Shown here piece by piece: positions 4,946 to 8,819 of a stretch of DNA of 8,819 nucleotides. The DNA is taken from contig JBMNCO010000121.1 of NCBI GenBank assembly GCA_049366815.1, positions 1 through 8,819 of the forward strand, read 5' to 3'. The position numbers and the translations under genes are program-made. The DNA is from CAYNYM01 sp049366815. Lineage in GTDB: Bacteria > Desulfobacterota > DSM-4660 > Desulfatiglandales > HGW-15. Numbering within the stretch: the stretch's first letter is position 1; each line of letters opens with the position of its first letter. A model generated the notes under the pieces. It worked only from the letters and a program-made list of their open reading frames with translations. It had not been told where the DNA came from and made no database searches.

Positions 4946-7900
4946 ATGGAAAAAGAGACAAAATCGAGCAAGTCCGCACCGTCGTCAAGAATCGAGGGGG
5001 TCATCCGCTTCTGCCTGGCCCGGAAGGTCCTCGTTTTTCTCGCCATGCTCCTGGTCCTGGGCTGGGGAATTCTGGTCTCCCCCTTTGACTGGCGTATCGG
5101 GGGCCCGTTGAGAGATCCCGTTCCCGTGGACGCCATTCCGGATATCGGTGACAACCAGCAGATTGTCTTTACCGAGTGGGCGGGCCGGTCCCCCCAGGAC
5201 GTTGAGGATCAGATCACCTACCCCCTGACGGCCTCTTTGCTGGGCGTACCCCGGATCAAGTCCATCCGCAGCTTTTCCATGTTCGGTTTTTCCTCCATCT
5301 ATTTGATCTTCCACGATGACGTAGATTTTTATTGGTCCCGCTCCCGCATCCTGGAAAAGCTGAACAGCCTTCCCGAGGGGACCTTGCCCGAGGATGTTCA
5401 GCCGGCCCTGGGTCCGGACGCCACGGCCATGGGGCAGGTGTTCTGGTACACCCTGGAAGGTCGCGACGAAGACGGGCTGCCTACCGGCGGCTGGGACCTT
5501 CATGAACTCAGGAGTATCCAGGACTGGTATGTCCGTTTCGGGCTCTTGTCCGTGGAGGGCGTGAGTGAGGTCGCCGCTGTGGGGGGGTTCGTCCAGGAGT
5601 ACCAGGTGGATCTGGATCCGGACCGGATGCGGGTCAACGATGTGACCCTGAGCGAGGTGGTGGCGGCCGTCAGAGGCGCCAACCGTGATGTGGGCGCGCA
5701 GACCATCGAGGTGAACCGTGTCGAGTATCTTGTCCGGGGCATCGGGTTCATCAAGGAGTTGGGGGATCTCGAAAACACGGTCATCAAACTGAGGGACGGG
5801 GTACCCGTTTTTGTGCGCAACGTGGCCAATGTGACTCTAGGACCTGCATCGAGGCAGGGTGCGCTGGACAAGGGCGGGGCCGAGACGGTCGGGGCGGTGG
5901 TGGTCGTTCGTTACGGTGAAAACCCTCTCAAGGTGATCGAGAACGTCAAGGAAAAGATCGCCCAGATCTCACCCGGTCTGCCTAAAAAGACCCTGCCCGA
6001 CGGGCGGGTCAGTCAAGTAAGGATCATACCTTTCTACGACCGCACGGAACTTATCCATGAGACCCTGGGCACCCTTCGAACCGCCCTTACCAATGAGATT
6101 CTGCTCACGATCATTGTGATCGTTGTGGCCGTCATGCATGTGACCAGTTCTCTGATCATTGCGGGGCTGCTGCCTCTGGCGGTTCTCCTGTGTTTCATCG
6201 CCATGAAGGTCTTCGGCGTGGACGCCAATATCGTCGCCCTTTCAGGCATTGCAATCGCCATCGGCACCATGGTCGATATGGGGATCATCGTCACCGAGAA
6301 CATTCTCAGATCGCTCAGGGAGGCCGGTGGAAGCGAGAATCGACGGGAGATCGTGTTCCGGGCCACCCGCGAGGTGGGCGGAGCCGTGCTCACGGCCGTC
6401 TCCACTACGGTGGTCAGTTTTCTGCCTGTCTTTGCCATGGAGGGCTCGGCCGGGAAACTCTTCAGACCCCTTGCCTTCACCAAGACCTTTGCGCTTGTCG
6501 CCTCCCTGATCGTGGCCCTGGCCGCCATCCCTCCCCTCGCCCATCTACTCTTTGCGGAAAGGATCCGGGAACGTCGGTACGGTGCTCTCCTCTATGAAGG
6601 GATCATCTATCTGGGGGTGATCGTTTCCCTGCTGATCGACTGGAGGCCGGGTCTTGTGCTCGTCCTGATAGGCGCCTATAACCTGGCCCTGCCCTGGATG
6701 TCCGAGAGGGTCGAGAGCCGGGGGCGCGTTGCCGTTAATCTGCTTTGCGCAGCGGGCGTTCTCCTGGTCCTTGCGGAATACTGGCTCCCGCTCGGCCCGG
6801 AAAAGGGGATGTTCAAAAACGTTCTTTTCATTCTTGTCATCACGGGCGGGCTACTCGGTCTGTTCTATCTTTTCTATCGTTCCTACACCCGTATTCTAGG
6901 CTGGTGCCTGGACCATAAGCTCGCCTTTCTCACTCTGCCTTTGATTTTTCTCCTGTTTGGGGCTCTCATCTGGCAGGGCTTCGACGGCGTTTTCGGCTGG
7001 CTTCCGCGGTTCATAACCGGCAGCGCCCCCATGAGCGTGGTCGCCCGCCATTTCGAAGGGCTGGGACAGGAATTCATCCCGCCCCTGGACGAGGGGGCCT
7101 ATCTCTTCATGCCCACGACCATGCCCCATGCCTCCATCGGCGAAGTCATGGATATCCTGCAGAAGCAGGATATCGCCATCCAGGCCGTCCCTGAGGTGGA
7201 AACCGTGGTCGGAAAGCTGGGACGCGTTCGGAGCCCCCTGGATCCCGCCCCGGTATCCATGATCGAGACCCTCATCGCCTATAAAGAGGAATACCTCAAG
7301 GATCCGGAGGGGAGGCTGCGGCGGTTTCAGTTCATTCCGCAGGGCCTGGATGTATTTCGCGACGAGGACGGCACGCCGCTCCCCGGGCCGGACGGCAAAC
7401 CCTATCTGGTCAGGGGGCGGTACGCACGGGACGGGCGCGGCCGATTGATCACGGATCCGTCGGGAAAACTCTTTCGTCTATGGCGGGTCGCCCTGGATCC
7501 GGCACTCAATCCGGGCCGGGACCAATGGCCTGGGATCCGCCGGCCGGACGATATATGGGACGCCGTTGTCAAGGCCGCTCAGATCCCCGGAACGACCTCA
7601 CCGGCAAGACTTCAGCCCATTTCAGCACGCCTGGTGATGCTGCAAAGCGGGATTCGCGCGAGTATGGGGATCAGGGTCTTCGGGCCGGACCTGGAAACGA
7701 TCCAGAAGGTTTCTCTCAAAATCGAGGGGTACCTCCGGGAGATCCCGGATGTGGAACCTGCCACGGTTATCGCGGACCGGGTGATCGGAAAACCTTACAT
7801 CGAGATCATCATCGACAAACAGGCCATCGCTCAGTACGGCATCAGTATTCAGCAGATGCTGGAGGTGGTCGAATTCGCCATCGGAGGAAAACGTATTACG

Positions 7901-8819
7901 ACAACGGTGGAGGGCCGGGAGCGTTATCCGGTTCGCGTTCGCTATATCAGAGAACTGCGAGACGAACTGGAAAGCCTGGGCCGGATACTGGTCCCGGCCC
8001 CGGAAGGGAACCAGATACCCCTGCTGCAGCTGGCCGATATCACCTATGTCCGCGGCCCGAGCGTCATAAAGGGTGAAGACACCTTCTTGGTAGGGTATGT
8101 GCTTTTCGACAAGAGACCTGACCGCGCCGAAGTGGATGTGGTGGAACAGGTCCGTGACTATCTGAAGGAAAAGATCGAATACGGCGAATTTCGTGTGCCC
8201 GCGGGTGTGTCCTATTCCTTCACCGGAACCTATGAGAATCAGGTCAGATCGGAAAAGAAACTCAAGGTCATTTTGCCGGTCGCCCTGATGATCATATTCG
8301 TCATTCTGTACCTTCAGTTCAAATCAGCGGCCACAAGCTTTCTGGTCTTCTCAGGCATTGCAGTGGCCTGGTCCGGAGGCTTTGTGATGCTCTGGCTCTA
8401 TGCCCAGCCCTGGTTCCTGGATTTTTATCTGTTTGGAACATCCATGCGGGAACTGTTCCAGATACACACGATCAATCTGAGCGTGGCGGTCTGGGTAGGT
8501 TTTCTGGCCCTGTTCGGCATCGCGTCGGACGACGGTGTGGTCATGGCGACCTATCTCGACGGCACTTTTTCCGAGCGCCGCCCCGAAACGGTGCCGGAGG
8601 TCCGCAAGGCCACGATCGAGGCGAGCCTCCGTCGGGTGCGCCCCTGTCTGATGACCACGGCCACCACCATTCTCGCCCTCATCCCGGTACTGACCTCGAC
8701 GGGACGCGGATCCGATATCATGGTGCCCATGGCCATTCCCTGTTTCGGGGGCATGTGTCTGGAGATCGTCACGATGCTCGTTGTGCCCGTCCTTTATTGC
8801 GCGGTCAAGGAAGCGAAAA
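4946..8819 (+). CDS. cusA: CusA-type heavy-metal RND efflux pump, 3' end cut by the window
   Basis: This inner-membrane pump exports metal by proton antiport. The frame is open for 1291 codons with no stop or frameshift and runs off the right edge within the expected C-terminus (FGGMCLEIVTMLVVPVLY). E. coli CusA has 1047 residues, so this one is unusually long. TM1 is at about 28-45, followed by the porter entry DPVPVDAIPDIGDNQQIVFTEW. TM4 holds IAIGTMVDMGIIVTEN with Asp444. Compared with CusA recalled from memory, the three periplasmic Cu/Ag-binding methionines M573, M623 and M672 correspond to Met722 (YLFMPTTMP), Met772 (APVSMIET) and Met898 (LVMLQSGIRASMG). Two expansions explain the length: about 110 residues with roughly four extra hydrophobic segments between TM6 and TM7 (about 552-645), and about 75 residues between Met772 and Met898. 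The proton-relay residues E939 and K984 correspond to Asp1195 and Cys1234. The ATG directly follows the cusB stop in the same frame and has no visible ribosome binding site, so coupled re-initiation is likely. Confidence 0.93.
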   Translation, partial: MEKETKSSKSAPSSRIEGVIRFCLARKVLVFLAMLLVLGWGILVSPFDWRIGGPLRDPVPVDAIPDIGDNQQIVFTEWAGRSPQDVEDQITYPLTASLLGVPRIKSIRSFSMFGFSSIYLIFHDDVDFYWSRSRILEKLNSLPEGTLPEDVQPALGPDATAMGQVFWYTLEGRDEDGLPTGGWDLHELRSIQDWYVRFGLLSVEGVSEVAAVGGFVQEYQVDLDPDRMRVNDVTLSEVVAAVRGANRDVGAQTIEVNRVEYLVRGIGFIKELGDLENTVIKLRDGVPVFVRNVANVTLGPASRQGALDKGGAETVGAVVVVRYGENPLKVIENVKEKIAQISPGLPKKTLPDGRVSQVRIIPFYDRTELIHETLGTLRTALTNEILLTIIVIVVAVMHVTSSLIIAGLLPLAVLLCFIAMKVFGVDANIVALSGIAIAIGTMVDMGIIVTENILRSLREAGGSENRREIVFRATREVGGAVLTAVSTTVVSFLPVFAMEGSAGKLFRPLAFTKTFALVASLIVALAAIPPLAHLLFAERIRERRYGALLYEGIIYLGVIVSLLIDWRPGLVLVLIGAYNLALPWMSERVESRGRVAVNLLCAAGVLLVLAEYWLPLGPEKGMFKNVLFILVITGGLLGLFYLFYRSYTRILGWCLDHKLAFLTLPLIFLLFGALIWQGFDGVFGWLPRFITGSAPMSVVARHFEGLGQEFIPPLDEGAYLFMPTTMPHASIGEVMDILQKQDIAIQAVPEVETVVGKLGRVRSPLDPAPVSMIETLIAYKEEYLKDPEGRLRRFQFIPQGLDVFRDEDGTPLPGPDGKPYLVRGRYARDGRGRLITDPSGKLFRLWRVALDPALNPGRDQWPGIRRPDDIWDAVVKAAQIPGTTSPARLQPISARLVMLQSGIRASMGIRVFGPDLETIQKVSLKIEGYLREIPDVEPATVIADRVIGKPYIEIIIDKQAIAQYGISIQQMLEVVEFAIGGKRITTTVEGRERYPVRVRYIRELRDELESLGRILVPAPEGNQIPLLQLADITYVRGPSVIKGEDTFLVGYVLFDKRPDRAEVDVVEQVRDYLKEKIEYGEFRVPAGVSYSFTGTYENQVRSEKKLKVILPVALMIIFVILYLQFKSAATSFLVFSGIAVAWSGGFVMLWLYAQPWFLDFYLFGTSMRELFQIHTINLSVAVWVGFLALFGIASDDGVVMATYLDGTFSERRPETVPEVRKATIEASLRRVRPCLMTTATTILALIPVLTSTGRGSDIMVPMAIPCFGGMCLEIVTMLVVPVLYCAVKEAK
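7151..7174. repeat. Perfect 10-bp inverted repeat inside cusA
   Basis: GATATCCTGC at 7151-7160 and GCAGGATATC at 7165-7174 are exact reverse complements separated by the four bases AGAA. The repeat lies in the coding sequence of the pump, encoding DILQKQDI just after the first substrate methionine (Met722). It could form a strong hairpin in DNA or mRNA. No T-run follows, so it is not a terminator. A role is not known; it may be a by-product of the near-symmetric peptide. Confidence 0.7.

Noticed and set aside
5500..6528. Long minus-strand frames opposite the pump gene
   Set aside because: The Ser/Thr/Arg-rich translations are typical antisense shadows of a GC-rich membrane protein gene.
7480..8076. 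Plus-strand open frame of 198 codons inside the pump gene
   Set aside because: It is out of frame with the continuous cusA reading frame, is Gly/Arg/Pro-rich and has no recognisable domain.
4946..8819. Possible frameshift or split in the pump gene because of its unusual length
   Set aside because: Translating the whole stretch by eye gives one uninterrupted frame, with RND motifs in the correct order from TM1 to the C-terminus, so the extra length is insertion and not breakage.
1..8819. CRISPR arrays, tRNA or rRNA genes, insertion sequences, attachment sites
   Set aside because: I saw no regularly spaced repeats, RNA gene cores, transposase motifs or terminal inverted repeats. The window is almost entirely coding.

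Overview
The window looks like one continuous plus-strand stretch of a Gram-negative bacterial genome, moderately GC-rich by eye. It carries a tightly packed gene set for membrane and periplasmic transport. An RND pump with a periplasmic adaptor implies an outer membrane. The style of the proteins (long CusA/CzcA-type pump, CPMSC-type metal-binding motif, FtsX-type ABC permease) makes me think of Desulfobacterota or Desulfuromonadales-like bacteria, but this is a recollection-based inference. No rRNA, tRNA or phylogenetic marker is present to settle it.

Layout. At the left edge an open frame ends at 83-85 in an ATGA overlap with the next gene; it is probably the 3' end of an upstream gene. 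Next come a 103-residue single-pass small protein (82-393), an FtsX-type ABC permease (380-1516), its MacB/LolD-type ATPase (1563-2249), and a polytopic membrane protein of unknown function with a CPFC motif (2246-3247). After these come a CusB-type periplasmic adaptor with an N-terminal cysteine-rich heavy-metal-binding motif (3293-4945) and a very long CusA-type RND pump (4946 to beyond the right edge; 1291 codons present). Gaps are at most 46 bases and several genes overlap by 4-14 bases. All are on the same strand, with no terminator or internal promoter that I can see. I read the set as one operon that starts left of the window.

How the genes may work together. CusBA exports monovalent copper or silver from the periplasm through an outer-membrane TolC-like partner, which is not in this window. 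The pump keeps all three periplasmic methionines that bind Cu(I)/Ag(I) in E. coli CusA, so the metal assignment is reasonably supported. The ABC pair has the fold of the MacB/LolCDE/FtsX group, which transmits ATP-driven motion to the periplasm instead of moving a solute across the inner membrane. Here it is tied to a small anchored protein and to the unknown CPFC membrane protein. The combination suggests a metal-linked envelope system in which the first four genes do something other than simple efflux; that role is not known to me.

The most interesting points are the unknown CPFC protein and its operon linkage, a block of about four extra membrane segments in the pump, altered proton-relay residues in the pump, a strange hydrophilic tail on the adaptor, and a perfect 10-bp inverted repeat inside cusA. 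There is no gene-free stretch longer than 100 bases.
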